Positions 43,545 through 52,534 of a DNA stretch of 64,000 nucleotides are shown here, piece by piece. The translations under genes were made by a program, and so were the position numbers. The DNA comes from JBGSTR01 sp963707135 (GTDB lineage: Bacteria > Pseudomonadota > Gammaproteobacteria > Chromatiales > Chromatiaceae), in assembly GCA_963707135.1 (NCBI GenBank), contig CAVPOY010000044.1:124001-188000 (forward strand). Direction: 5' to 3'. The number at the start of each line of letters is the position of its first letter. Within the stretch, counting starts at the first letter, position 1. Under the pieces are notes generated by a model. The model saw nothing but the letters and a program-made list of their open reading frames with translations. It was not told where the DNA came from and searched no databases.

Positions 43545-44789
43545 TCAGTCTTGCCGCTTCTCCGAGCCGAACCGCGACTCCACGTAGTCGTCCACCATCC
43601 GCTTGAACCGCTCGGCGATCGCGTCGCCCTTGAGGGTAGCGACCTTCTCGCCGTCCACGTAAACGGGCGCGGATGGACGCTCGCCGCTTCCGGGCAGGCT
43701 GATACCGATGTCGGCCTGCTTGCTTTCGCCGGGGCCGTTCACGACGCAGCCCATGACGGCCACCTGCAGCGTCTCCACCCCGGGGTAGCGCTCGCGCCAG
43801 AGGGGCATCTGCTCGCGCAGGTAGATCTGAATATCCTGGGCGAGATGCTGGAAATAATCGCTGGTGGTACGCCCGCAGCCCGGGCAGGCCGTCACCATCG
43901 GGGCGAAGGAGCGCAGCCCCATCGTCTGGAGGATCTCCTGGGCGACCACGACCTCCCCGGTACGCTCCTCGCCCGGCGCCGGCGTCAGGGACACCCGGAT
44001 GGTGTCCCCGATGCCCTCCTGCAGCAACACGGCCAGTGCCGCGGTGGATGCCACGATTCCCTTGGAGCCCATGCCCGCCTCGGTCAACCCGAGGTGCAGG
44101 GCGTGGTCAGCGCGCGCCGCGAGTAATCGGTAGACCGCGATCAGGTCCTGGACACCGCTCATCTTGCAGGACAGGACGATATGGTCCTTCGGCAGCCCCA
44201 AAGAGACGGCACGCTCGGCGCTGCTCACGGCGGACTGGACCATCGCCTCCCGCATCACCGACTCCGCGTCCCTGGGCGACGATCGATGGGCGTTCTCGTC
44301 CATCAGACGAACGATCAGGTCCTGATCCAGGCTGCCCCAGTTGACACCGATGCGCACCGGCCGGTCGTAGCGGCAGGCGGTCTCGATCATGGTCGCGAAC
44401 TGCGCGTCGCGCCGCTCGCCGCTGCCTACATTGCCGGGGTTGATTCGGTACTTGGCGAGCGCCTGGGCGCATTCCGGGTAGTCCGCCAGCAGACGGTGGC
44501 CATTGAAGTGAAAGTCACCGATCAAGGGCACGTCGCAGCCCTGGAGGTCCAGCATCTCTCGAATGGCGGGCACCGCCCGGGCCGCGGACTCGGTGTTGAC
44601 GGTAATGCGGACCAGCTCCGAGCCGGCAGCTGCCAGCTCGGCGACCTGACGCACGGTCGCGGCCACGTCGGCGGTATCGGTGTTGGTCATCGACTGGACG
44701 ACGACCGGTGCGCGGCCGCCGATGGTCACCGAGCCCACGCGCACGGGTACGGTGGCTCGCCGCTGAATCGGGGACGGTATCGGGTTCAT
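43545..44789 (-). CDS. ispG: 4-hydroxy-3-methylbut-2-en-1-yl diphosphate synthase (flavodoxin-dependent)
   Basis: A 414-aa iron-sulfur enzyme of the MEP pathway that converts MEcPP to HMBPP. The N-terminal TIM-barrel part has VVVQSMTNTDTADV and LIGDFHFNGHRLL. The [4Fe-4S] cysteines appear in CPGCGRTTSDYF and CVVNGPGESKQADIGI. Length is of the bacterial one-domain type. It starts 45 bp after the Nudix gene on the same strand and may share its transcript. Confidence 0.96.
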   Translation of the reverse strand: MNPIPSPIQRRATVPVRVGSVTIGGRAPVVVQSMTNTDTADVAATVRQVAELAAAGSELVRITVNTESAARAVPAIREMLDLQGCDVPLIGDFHFNGHRLLADYPECAQALAKYRINPGNVGSGERRDAQFATMIETACRYDRPVRIGVNWGSLDQDLIVRLMDENAHRSSPRDAESVMREAMVQSAVSSAERAVSLGLPKDHIVLSCKMSGVQDLIAVYRLLAARADHALHLGLTEAGMGSKGIVASTAALAVLLQEGIGDTIRVSLTPAPGEERTGEVVVAQEILQTMGLRSFAPMVTACPGCGRTTSDYFQHLAQDIQIYLREQMPLWRERYPGVETLQVAVMGCVVNGPGESKQADIGISLPGSGERPSAPVYVDGEKVATLKGDAIAERFKRMVDDYVESRFGSEKRQD

Positions 44790-44834
44790 GGTGCCTTCTG
44801 AGCGGACCTCTCCGCGCTGCTTCAGGACAAGTTC

Positions 44835-45689
44835 TCAGGGTAACGGTGCCCGCAATCCGCGGAGCAAGTCCAGGTAATCGGGGTCGTCCTGGGCGATCAA
44901 TCCGTGGCGGAGCAGGAAGTCGATGACCACGAGGTTGCAGTTGAGCTTGAACTCGTCCGTGTCGCGAACCGTCTCGGCGACCTGCGCCACCGGCATCCGG
45001 TAGAAGCGTTCAACCTCGCCGTCGGTGCATCGCGGCTCGAAATCATCCGGCACCTCGAGGTCATAACAGTACATCACGTCGGGCTTCAGGCCCCGGCTCG
45101 AGTCCCGGCAGTAGACCACGGCGCCGACCGCGACCGCCCGGTCGGCGAGGGCCGGCGGGATGTCCGCCTCCTCGCGGCACTCCTTGCGCAGGTTCTCGGC
45201 CAGACCGACGCCGAACGGCAAGCCTCCAGCGACCAGATTGTCCAGACGCAGCGGGTAGTTGCGCCGTTCGCTCGAACGCCGGCCTACCCACATCTCCAGC
45301 CCCCGGGGCGTACGCACGAACCCGTTGATATGCTGACCGAACGCACGGGTGCCGAAATAGGGCGCGCTCGCCCGGTCAATCAGGCAGCGCGCCTGGACCC
45401 TGGTTCCGGCCGTGACCGGGTACTGCTCCCCGTGCAGGTGGGTGATTACACCATCGGCGACAAGCGCCTGCGCCACCTCGGCAAGGGCTGCCGTGCGCGC
45501 CTCGAAGCCCGGCGGAGCGCCGATCCAGAGCACCGCCTCGGCCGTCACCCGGAACTGGTCGGGCCAGCGCCCGAGCTCGGCTGCGAAGCCAGGTCGCAGC
45601 GAGCCCAGACGTTCCCCGTCGAGCAGGAACGGCACGAAATCCGCCGGGTTCCACTCGTTGCAGACGCGGACCTTGTCCAGAAAGCTCAT
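44835..45689 (-). CDS. DUF4743-Nudix hydrolase (thiamin-damage type)
   Basis: About 284 aa from ATG 45689, which overlaps the yjbQ stop (ATGA). An N-terminal DUF4743 region (residues of about 1-110, FVPFLLDGERLGSLRP) precedes a Nudix domain whose box reads GGLPFGVGLAENLRKECREEADI. This architecture matches the Nudix half of fungal thiamin pyrophosphokinase Tnr3 and plant homologues, known to hydrolyse oxidised, toxic thiamin diphosphates. The coupling with YjbQ, a thiamin phosphate synthase-like protein, agrees with this. Substrate here is inferred. Confidence 0.85.
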   Translation of the reverse strand: MSFLDKVRVCNEWNPADFVPFLLDGERLGSLRPGFAAELGRWPDQFRVTAEAVLWIGAPPGFEARTAALAEVAQALVADGVITHLHGEQYPVTAGTRVQARCLIDRASAPYFGTRAFGQHINGFVRTPRGLEMWVGRRSSERRNYPLRLDNLVAGGLPFGVGLAENLRKECREEADIPPALADRAVAVGAVVYCRDSSRGLKPDVMYCYDLEVPDDFEPRCTDGEVERFYRMPVAQVAETVRDTDEFKLNCNLVVIDFLLRHGLIAQDDPDYLDLLRGLRAPLP

Positions 45690-46102
45690 GGGGTGTCTGC
45701 CCCGGAAAGGAGGGTGCAGACCAGGGTGCGTTCGGCGCGCGGACCGTCGAACTCGCAAAAAAAGACGTTCTGCCAGCGTGACAGTCCGAGCTCCCCATCG
45801 ATCACCGGAATGGTCTCGGAGGGACCGACGAGACCCGCCTTCAGGTGCGCGTCGCCGTTGCCGTCCTGGGCGTCGTGCCGCCAGACCCCGCGCGGGATCA
45901 ACTTCCGCAACAGATCCACGACGTCCGTCTGCACGCTATCGTCCCAGTTCTCCTGGATCATGACGGCCGCCGTCGCCCCCTGGGCGTAGACATTGACGAT
46001 CCCGTCCCGGATCCCGCTCTCGCGGACGAGGTCGCGAACCTGGGGCGTGACGTCGACCAGTTCTTCGCGGGAATGGGTCTGCAGCCGGATCAGCGCGCGC
46101 AT
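45686..46102 (-). CDS. YjbQ family protein (secondary thiamine-phosphate synthase enzyme)
   Basis: A 138-aa UPF0047/YjbQ protein. The start ATG 46102 overlaps the 3' end of mazG by 13 bases; the longer in-frame start is not protein-like. VNVYAQGATAAVMIQEN and the metal-binding GNGDAHLKAGLVGPSETIPV with His residues match the family, whose E. coli member substitutes weakly for ThiE. It ends ELGLSRWQNVFFCEFDGPR, also typical. It forms a translation-coupled trio with mazG and the Nudix gene. Confidence 0.88.
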   Translation of the reverse strand: MRALIRLQTHSREELVDVTPQVRDLVRESGIRDGIVNVYAQGATAAVMIQENWDDSVQTDVVDLLRKLIPRGVWRHDAQDGNGDAHLKAGLVGPSETIPVIDGELGLSRWQNVFFCEFDGPRAERTLVCTLLSGADTP

Positions 46103-46902
46103 CCGCCCTCCTCCGCCTTGACGCTGCTCCACAGACGCTCCATCTCATCGCGCACCTCGCGCCCCGGCTCGATGCCGCGCTCGCGCAGCCGCGATTCGAC
46201 CCGGGAGAAGCGTCCTTCAAAACGCTCGTTGGCGGCACGCAGGGCCTGCTCGGCGTCGACGCCCATATGTCGCGCGAGGTTGACGCAGGAAAACAGCAGG
46301 TCGCCGATCTCGTGGACCCGCTCGGGCGTCCCGGCGTGCTCGCCCAGTGCCCCGCGACACTCGTCGATCTCCTCGTCGATCTTCTCGAAGACGCCCTCGA
46401 CCTGGTCCCAGTCGAAGCCCACGCGGGCGGCACGCCTTTGCAGCTTCTCGGCCCGAACCAGGGCCGGCAGGGCTCGGGCCACGCCGGCGAGCACGCTGGA
46501 ATCGGGTTGTCGGCCCTTCCCGGCACGCTCGGAGGCCTTTTCCCGCTCCCAATGCGCCCGCACCGCCCCGGGATCCGCGAGATCGGCGTCACCGAACACG
46601 TGAGGGTGACGGCGGACCATCTTGCCGCAGATCGCCGCGACCACGTCGGGGAACCCGAAATGGCCCAGCTCCTCGGCCATTCGGGCGTGGAAGACGACCT
46701 GAAACAGCAGGTCCCCGAGCTCATCGCGGAGCTCCGGCATATCGCCGTTCTCGATTGCCTCCGCGACCTCGTAGGCCTCCTCCAGCGTGTAGGGAAGGAT
46801 GCTCAGGAAGGTCTGCTCGAGGTCCCACGGACAGCCGCCGCGAGGATCGCGCAACCGCGCCATGATGTCGAGCAGGCCGTCTATCGAGGTTGGGGTGTCC
46901 AT
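46090..46902 (-). CDS. mazG: Nucleoside triphosphate pyrophosphohydrolase MazG
   Basis: A 270-aa MazG with two tandem all-helical repeats: residues of about 10-115 and 140-260. Metal-binding carboxylates appear in EEAYEVAEAIE and DELGDLLFQVVFHAR and again in DEEIDECRGAL and EIGDLLFSCVNLAR. It hydrolyses NTPs and dNTPs, including damaged ones, to the monophosphates. It is first of the overlapping mazG-yjbQ-Nudix genes, a likely sanitation operon. Confidence 0.95.
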   Translation of the reverse strand: MDTPTSIDGLLDIMARLRDPRGGCPWDLEQTFLSILPYTLEEAYEVAEAIENGDMPELRDELGDLLFQVVFHARMAEELGHFGFPDVVAAICGKMVRRHPHVFGDADLADPGAVRAHWEREKASERAGKGRQPDSSVLAGVARALPALVRAEKLQRRAARVGFDWDQVEGVFEKIDEEIDECRGALGEHAGTPERVHEIGDLLFSCVNLARHMGVDAEQALRAANERFEGRFSRVESRLRERGIEPGREVRDEMERLWSSVKAEEGGCAR

Positions 46903-46946
46903 CTACCGTGCCGGGGGTCGCGCCGGATCGACCGGCGGTACGATCG

Positions 46947-47297
46947 TCAGGCGTAACGATTGAACAGGATGCCGAGGAGGATGGCCCCGATGCCTCCCCA
47001 AATCCAGTAGGGCTTCGGGATACCGATGATCTCGTCCGGGTCCGATCGGCTGGGGTCGGCGACGAGGGACGATAGATGCGGGCCGGCCATCACCCAGGGG
47101 ATGAAGCCGAACATGACCGGAACCGCGACCCACAGCGGCACCGGCTCGTTCAGATAGAGGATCACGGCCAATACCGGCCAGCCCAGAATGTAGGCGGCGG
47201 TCAGCTTCGCATCGGCCGACCGGTCCGCGCTCCACGCGAACGCAAGGACCGCGGCGACACCCCAAAGGGCCGCGATCAGGAGGATGACCAGACGCAT
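46947..47297 (-). CDS. Small integral membrane protein of unknown function
   Basis: A 116-aa protein with four hydrophobic segments: MRLVILLIAALWGVAAVLAF, AYILGWPVLAVILYL, WVAVPVMFGFIPWVM and PYWIWGGIGAILLGILF. A charged loop carries DPSRSDPDEIIGI. No family recognised. It lies 44 bp upstream of mazG on the same strand. Confidence 0.6.
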   Translation of the reverse strand: MRLVILLIAALWGVAAVLAFAWSADRSADAKLTAAYILGWPVLAVILYLNEPVPLWVAVPVMFGFIPWVMAGPHLSSLVADPSRSDPDEIIGIPKPYWIWGGIGAILLGILFNRYA

Positions 47298-47335
47298 GGG
47301 CTCAACGGATTCGGCGCCAGGACACGGAACGCCGC

Positions 47336-47725
47336 TCAGAACTGCCCGGTGCGCAACAGCACCAGCGTGCAGGCGTGCTCGAACGGGATATGCGAGCCCT
47401 TGAGCGCAAGCTCGAGGTCCCGCGACTCGGCCCCGGGGTTCATGATGACCCGCCCCGGGCGCAGATCGACAATCGACCGGATGTGGTCGCGCACCCGCTC
47501 TGGCCCAATATAGAGCGTCAGGGTATCCACCGGCTCGTCAATGGTCCCGAGCTCTCGCACCACCGGGACCTGCTCGATTCGGGTTGCCTTCGGGTGCACC
47601 GGAATCACGCGATAGCCCTTGTCGTTCAGCAGCTTGACTGCCTGATAGGCGTATCGGGTGGGCTTCGGGCTGGCGCCGAGCACGACGACCGTCCGTTCCT
47701 CCGGCTTCTTGTGACGGTGCATCAC
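47336..47725 (-). CDS. CoA-binding protein (YccU-like)
   Basis: A 129-aa CoA_binding-domain (Rossmann) protein. TVVVLGASPKPTRYAYQAVKLL is the nucleotide-binding start and GYRVIPVHPKATRIEQVPVV is the typical middle; it ends FEHACTLVLLRTGQF. Related small proteins bind CoA, function unknown. The start is either of the first two Mets (47725 or 47722). Confidence 0.85.
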   Translation of the reverse strand: MMHRHKKPEERTVVVLGASPKPTRYAYQAVKLLNDKGYRVIPVHPKATRIEQVPVVRELGTIDEPVDTLTLYIGPERVRDHIRSIVDLRPGRVIMNPGAESRDLELALKGSHIPFEHACTLVLLRTGQF

Positions 47726-47806
47726 GCCTCCGGGCAGGTCCGCTGGGCGCGCGCTCAGACAGCGGCGCGGCGCCCGCGCGGGGGTGACGGGACAAAAGGA
47801 ACCGAA

Positions 47807-48829
47807 TCAGTTCTTGGCCTTGTCGACCAGCTTCTTCTCGCGAATCCAGGGCATCATCTCGCGCAGCCGCTCGCCGACCTCCTCGATCTGATGCTCCTCG
47901 CCCAGGCGCCGCAAGGCCTTCATCTTGGGCGCCCCGGCCTGGTTCTCGAGGATGAACTCCCTGGCGAACTCGCCGGACTGGATCTCGGTGAGGATGCGCT
48001 TCATCTCCGCCTTGGTCTGGGGCGTGACAATACGTGGGCCGCGGGTCAGATCGCCGTACTCGGCCGTGTTGGAGATCGAGTAACGCATATTGGCGATGCC
48101 GCCCTCGTAGATGAGGTCGACGATCAGCTTGACCTCGTGCAGGCACTCGAAGTAGGCCATCTCGGGGGCGTAGCCGGCCTCGACCAGCGTCTCGAAGCCG
48201 TTTTGGATCAAAGAAGTCAAACCGCCGCACAGGACTACCTGCTCACCGAAAAGGTCGGTCTCACACTCCTCGCGGAAGCTGGTCTCGATGACGCCGGCGC
48301 GGCCGCCGCCGTTGGCGGAGGCATAGGCGAGCGCGATGTCCCGCGCCTGCCCGGTGGCATCCTGAAAGACGGCGATCAGGCTGGGCACGCCGCCGCCCTG
48401 GGTGTAGGTGGAGCGCACCAGGTGGCCGGGGCCCTTGGGCGCGACCATGATCACGTCCAGGTCCTCGCGCGGCTCGATCTGACCGAAATGGATGTTGAAG
48501 CCGTGGGCGAAGGCGAGCGCCGCGCCCTCCCGGATGTTCGGGGCGATCTCGTCGCGGTAGAGCCTGGCCTGGTGTTCGTCGGGCGCCAGCACCATGACGA
48601 CGTCGGCGGCCCGAACCGCCTCGGCGATCGGTTTCACGTCGAGACCCGCGTTGGTGGCCTTCGCCGCCGAGGCGGAGCCGGAGCGCAGCCCGACGGTGAC
48701 GGATACGCCGGACTCCTTCAGGTTGTTGGCATGCGCGTGCCCCTGGGATCCATAGCCGATGATGGACACCGTCTTGCCCTGTATCAGCGAGAGATCGGCG
48801 TCTTTGTCGTAGAAAACGTTGATAGTCAT
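47807..48829 (-). CDS. ilvC: Ketol-acid reductoisomerase (NADP+)
   Basis: A 340-aa class I (short) KARI that makes the dihydroxy acids of valine and isoleucine synthesis. ATG 48829 was chosen over a TTG two codons upstream. Features: the Rossmann motif GYGSQGHAHANNLKESG, LAPDEHQ, AFAHGFNIHFG, and metal-binding acids in QVVLCGGLTSLIQNGFETLV. It is third in the leftward ilvB-ilvH-ilvC array, after a roughly 130-bp gap. Confidence 0.96.
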   Translation of the reverse strand: MTINVFYDKDADLSLIQGKTVSIIGYGSQGHAHANNLKESGVSVTVGLRSGSASAAKATNAGLDVKPIAEAVRAADVVMVLAPDEHQARLYRDEIAPNIREGAALAFAHGFNIHFGQIEPREDLDVIMVAPKGPGHLVRSTYTQGGGVPSLIAVFQDATGQARDIALAYASANGGGRAGVIETSFREECETDLFGEQVVLCGGLTSLIQNGFETLVEAGYAPEMAYFECLHEVKLIVDLIYEGGIANMRYSISNTAEYGDLTRGPRIVTPQTKAEMKRILTEIQSGEFAREFILENQAGAPKMKALRRLGEEHQIEEVGERLREMMPWIREKKLVDKAKN

Positions 48830-48956
48830 CTGCAATTCTCAATGAGTTCGCGAGGGTTTTGTTCGGCCGGCGACCCCGGACCCGGGCCCATGGCGACACA
48901 CCGACGTCCATGACGCCGGCCCAAGCCGTGGGTCGCCGCGGCGGCTCGGGCTGGGC

Positions 48957-49448
48957 TCAGAGCGTAAGGCCCTTGTCGCCGCGCGCGATGCCGGTGGGGC
49001 CCGAGCGCACGACCTCGACGATCAGGCCGTCCGGCACGGCATCGATGAAGGCGTCCAGTTTCTTGGACGCCCCCGTCAGCTCGACCACGTAGCTGGTGTC
49101 CGTCACGTCGATGATCTTGGCCCGGAAGATCTCGGTCAGGCGCATCAGCTCCTCGCGGTCGCCGCGCTCGGCGCGCAGCTTGATCATCATCATCTCGCGC
49201 TCGATGTGCGGCCCGTCCGAGAGGTCCAGAAGCTTCACGGTGTCGATCAGCTTGTTCAGCTGCTTCTTGATCTGCTCGACGATCTCTTCGTTTCCCGTCG
49301 TCACCAGGGTCATCCGGGACAGGGTCTCGTCATCCGTCGGCGCCACGGTCAGTGACTCGATGTTGTAGCCGCGTGCCGAGAACAGCCCCGCGACCCTGGA
49401 CAAGGCGCCCGCCTCGTTCTCGAGCAGCACGGAAATGATATGTCTCAT
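48957..49448 (-). CDS. ilvH: Acetolactate synthase small (regulatory) subunit
   Basis: A 163-aa regulatory subunit with an N-terminal ACT domain (MRHIISVLLENEAGALSRVA, FSARGYNIESLTVAPT) that binds valine, and a C-terminal domain (GDREELMRLTEIFRAKIID, VVELTGASKKLDAFIDA). It starts 1 bp after the ilvB stop. It stimulates and confers feedback inhibition on the large subunit. Confidence 0.95.
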   Translation of the reverse strand: MRHIISVLLENEAGALSRVAGLFSARGYNIESLTVAPTDDETLSRMTLVTTGNEEIVEQIKKQLNKLIDTVKLLDLSDGPHIEREMMMIKLRAERGDREELMRLTEIFRAKIIDVTDTSYVVELTGASKKLDAFIDAVPDGLIVEVVRSGPTGIARGDKGLTL

Positions 49449-49449
49449 G

Positions 49450-51177
49450 TCAGGCCAGCTCCCTCTCGGACAGGCTCGGCGGAAGATGCATCTCGTGCTG
49501 GCCCTTGCCGGCCGCGATCATCGGGTAGACGTTCTCGGTGGGGTCGACGACGACATCGAGGAAGACGAAACGGTCCTTCATGCCGAAGGCCTCGCGCATC
49601 GCGCCCTCGAGCTCGGCGGGCTTCTCGACCCGCATGCCGACGTGGCCGAAGCTCTCGGCGAGCTTCACGAAGTCGGGCAAGGCGTCGACATAGGAGTGCG
49701 AGTAGCGGCTCTCGTAGAAGAACTCCTGCCACTGACGCACCATGCCCATGTAGCCGTTGTTCAGCAGGACGACCTTGATCGGCAGGCCGTACTGCTTGCA
49801 GGTCGCCATCTCCTGGATGCACATCAGGATGCTCGCCTCGCCCGAGATGCAGGCGACCGGCGAGTCCGGGAAGGCGAGCTGGACGCCCATGGCGGCCGGC
49901 AGGCCGAAGCCCATGGTGCCGAGCCCCCCGGAGTTGATCCAGCGTCGCGGCTTGTCGAAGGGATAGAACTGGGCCGCGAACATCTGGTGCTGGCCGACGT
50001 CGGAGGTCAGGTACAGGTCGCCCCCGGTCACCTTGTACAGGGTCTCCACGGCGAACTGGGGCTTGATCCGGTCGGTGTTGCGGTCGTAATGCAGGCAGTC
50101 CATGCGACGCCACTCGTCGATCTTCGCCCACCAGTCGGCCGCGGACTGCTCGTCCGGTCCGCTCCGGTGCTCGCGGAACAGCCGAACCATGTCCGTCAGC
50201 ACGCTCACCACCTGACCGACGATGGGAACGTCGACCCGGACGTTCTTCGAGATCGACGATGGGTCCACGTCGACGTGGATGATCTTGGCGTGTGGGCAGA
50301 AGTGCTCGATCTTGCCAGTCACCCGATCATCGAAGCGGGCGCCGATGGCGATCAGCACGTCGGTCTCGTGCATCGCCATGTTGGCCTCGTAGGTGCCGTG
50401 CATGCCGAGCATTCCGAGGAACTGACGATCGGTCATCGGGTAGGCGCCGAGACCCATCAGGGTGCTGGTGACCGGGAAACCGGTCGCCCGCACCAGCTCG
50501 GTCAGCTGCTCGGAGCCCTCGCCGAGAATCACGCCGCCGCCGGTGTAGATTACCGGCCGCCTCGCCTGGAGCATCAGCTCGACGGCCTTCTTGATCTGCC
50601 CCAGATGCCCCTTTGCGGTCGGGTTGTAGGATCGCATCCGGATATCCCGCGGGTACTCGTAGGGGATCCGCACGTTGGGGTCGGTCACGTCCTTCGGGAT
50701 GTCCACGACGACCGGCCCGGGACGTCCGGTCGTGGCTATGTAGAAGGCCTTGCGGATGGTCACGGCCAGGTCGTGCACGTCCTTGACCAGGAAATTGTGC
50801 TTGACGCACGGGCGGGTAATCCCGACCGTGTCTACCTCCTGGAAGGCGTCGCTGCCGATCACCGGGGTCGGAACCTGGCCCGACAGGATCACCATCGGGA
50901 TCGAGTCCATATAGGCCGTGGCGATCCCGGTCACCGCGTTCGTCGCACCGGGTCCGGAGGTGACCAGGCACACGCCGCACTTGCCCGTGGCCCGCGCATA
51001 GCCGTCGGCGGCATGGGCCGCGCCCTGTTCATGGCGGACCAGTATGTGCCTGACCTTCTCCTGCTTGAAGACGGCGTCGTAGATATGCAGAACCGCGCCC
51101 CCGGGGTACCCGAAGACGAGCTCTACCCCTTCGTCGACCAACGCTTGGACGACGATCTCGGCTCCACTCAGTTCCAA
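49450..51177 (-). CDS. ilvB: Acetolactate synthase large subunit
   Basis: A 575-aa ThDP-dependent acetohydroxyacid synthase catalytic subunit. TTG 51177 with GGAGG about 8 bases upstream gives the family N-terminus LSGAEIVVQALVDEGVE. The catalytic Glu is in EQGAAHAADGYARATGK; the FAD domain includes GGGVILGEGSEQLTEL; the ThDP motif lies near CISGEASILMCIQEMAT (GDx27NN type, here GEASxx). It is full length and forms the operon with ilvH and ilvC. Confidence 0.95.
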   Translation of the reverse strand: MELSGAEIVVQALVDEGVELVFGYPGGAVLHIYDAVFKQEKVRHILVRHEQGAAHAADGYARATGKCGVCLVTSGPGATNAVTGIATAYMDSIPMVILSGQVPTPVIGSDAFQEVDTVGITRPCVKHNFLVKDVHDLAVTIRKAFYIATTGRPGPVVVDIPKDVTDPNVRIPYEYPRDIRMRSYNPTAKGHLGQIKKAVELMLQARRPVIYTGGGVILGEGSEQLTELVRATGFPVTSTLMGLGAYPMTDRQFLGMLGMHGTYEANMAMHETDVLIAIGARFDDRVTGKIEHFCPHAKIIHVDVDPSSISKNVRVDVPIVGQVVSVLTDMVRLFREHRSGPDEQSAADWWAKIDEWRRMDCLHYDRNTDRIKPQFAVETLYKVTGGDLYLTSDVGQHQMFAAQFYPFDKPRRWINSGGLGTMGFGLPAAMGVQLAFPDSPVACISGEASILMCIQEMATCKQYGLPIKVVLLNNGYMGMVRQWQEFFYESRYSHSYVDALPDFVKLAESFGHVGMRVEKPAELEGAMREAFGMKDRFVFLDVVVDPTENVYPMIAAGKGQHEMHLPPSLSERELA

Positions 51178-51561
51178 CTCAGCGACCTCCGATCAGCATG
51201 CTGCCCGGGCCGTCTCGCGAGGATGCCGGCGGGCGCCACGCCCAAGCCGTCTCGTAGAGCGCTTTCGAAGACCGTTGCACCGGCCCGCGAACCTGGCAGA
51301 AGAAGAACATTAGAGATTGTTGAAAAATAGCGGACGGTACAGGAGAGCACCCTTGAGGGTCAAGAAGGCTTCTCATTGCACGCCGGCGTCCCCCTTGTCC
51401 GGGCGCCCTACGGGGCCTCGGGCGATACGACACCGATAGTCGATCGGGATCACGGCACGCCGGGCACGGATGCGCCAGCATTGGCCGACTTCCACCAGGT
51501 ACGCATACCTCCGGGCAACAGAGGACGACATGCTGAACGAAGGCCCGCGACCAACGATCCA
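51178..51561. other. Divergent intergenic region ilvB / DUF4124 gene
   Basis: About 380 bp between the ilvB start and the rightward DUF4124 start. On the leftward strand it holds a short ORF (MFFFCQVRGPVQ...), but it is not rich in Leu, Ile or Val and no clear attenuator is visible. A small hairpin ACCCT-TG-AGGGT lies at 51350-51361. It presumably holds promoters for both units. Confidence 0.35.
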
Positions 51562-52023
51562 CTGTTCCGAACCCTGCTTGTCCGAGTGTTGCTGGGCCTG
51601 GCGTCATGCTTGCCGACGGCCCCCGCCCTGGCCGAGGTCTACCGCTGGGTCGGGCCGGACGGCGTCACCGTTTACTCGCGGCGCCCGCCCCCGGACGCTC
51701 CGGCGGCCGAGATTCGCGAGGCACCGGCGCCCAGCGCGGAGGACGCCCAGCGCTCCGACGCGCGGGTCCGCGCGATCGTCGAGCAGGACTTCGACCAGCG
51801 GTTTGAAGCCGAGCGTGCTGCCGAGGAGGCCGCCAAGCAGTCCGCCGTCAAGGCGCAACGGCAGACCAACTGCGCCGCGGCCCGAAGGAACCTGGAGGCC
51901 CTCGAGAACCTCGGGACCCGGATGGTGCGCACCCCGGACGGCGAGTACCTGCGGCTCTCCGAGGCCGACCGCGAGGCCCGCATGGTGGAGGCCCGCGGTC
52001 AGATCGAGCAGAACTGCGACTGA
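51562..52023 (+). CDS. DUF4124 exported protein, uncertain start
   Basis: The mature part EVYRWVGPDGVTVYSRRPPP is a DUF4124 domain; the C-terminal half is a charged helix followed by a Cys-containing end (RQTNCAAARRNLEAL, QIEQNCD). A signal peptide LFRTLLVRVLLGLASCLP precedes it, but no ATG lies in this frame; only CTG (51562) or GTG (51586) can start it. A good Shine-Dalgarno (AGAGGA) and ATG at 51530 lie in the neighbouring frame, so a one-base deletion near 51550-51565 may have split the N-terminus. Function unknown. Confidence 0.7.
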   Translation: MFRTLLVRVLLGLASCLPTAPALAEVYRWVGPDGVTVYSRRPPPDAPAAEIREAPAPSAEDAQRSDARVRAIVEQDFDQRFEAERAAEEAAKQSAVKAQRQTNCAAARRNLEALENLGTRMVRTPDGEYLRLSEADREARMVEARGQIEQNCD

Positions 52024-52073
52024 GCCGCGCCGGCTCGCTTCGCGCTAGATCCGCAACCAGAGGAGGCTACACG

Positions 52074-52418
52074 ATGCCCACGCTGAAGATACTGACGAAC
52101 GTTCGGGTCGCCGACGGCGATCGTGCCGATCTGATGAGCCAGGCATCCGCCGCCGTATCTCAGATGCTGAGCAAGCCGGAGACCTACGTCATGGTGATCC
52201 TGGAAGACGGCCGCGACATGCTGTTCGCGGGCTCCGGTGACCCGGCCGCCTATCTGGAGCTCAAGAGCCTGGCCCTTCCGGAAGACCAGACGGCACGGCT
52301 CTCCGAGTCTCTGTGCGACCTCGTGGAGCGCCTGCTCGGCGTACCTCCGAGCCGGGTCTACATCGAGCTCGCATCCCCACCCCGCCATATGTTCGGGTGG
52401 GACCGATCGACCTTTTGA
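52074..52418 (+). CDS. MIF/tautomerase-superfamily protein
   Basis: A 114-aa protein with the macrophage-migration-inhibitory-factor-like fold: MPTLKILTNVRVADGDRADL has the N-terminal Pro2 used as the catalytic base, and the later segment PETYVMVILEDGRDMLFAGS and RVYIELASPPRHMFGWD match the family. Bacterial MIF-like proteins are tautomerases of phenylpyruvate or similar keto acids. It lies 50 bp after the DUF4124 gene. Confidence 0.88.
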   Translation: MPTLKILTNVRVADGDRADLMSQASAAVSQMLSKPETYVMVILEDGRDMLFAGSGDPAAYLELKSLALPEDQTARLSESLCDLVERLLGVPPSRVYIELASPPRHMFGWDRSTF

Positions 52419-52534
52419 GCTGCTGCCAGCGCACGGCCACGGGACGCCGGGTGATCGCCGGACCCACCGCCGCGATTGAGTCCGCCCGCACCGGCCCCTA
52501 GACTAGCGACCTTTGTGCCCAGCCAGGCCGACCC

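Noticed and set aside
51178..51375. Leader peptide and attenuator ahead of ilvB
   Set aside because: The short leftward ORF begins MFFFCQVRGPVQ and is not enriched in Leu, Ile or Val; no strong terminator/antiterminator pair is seen.
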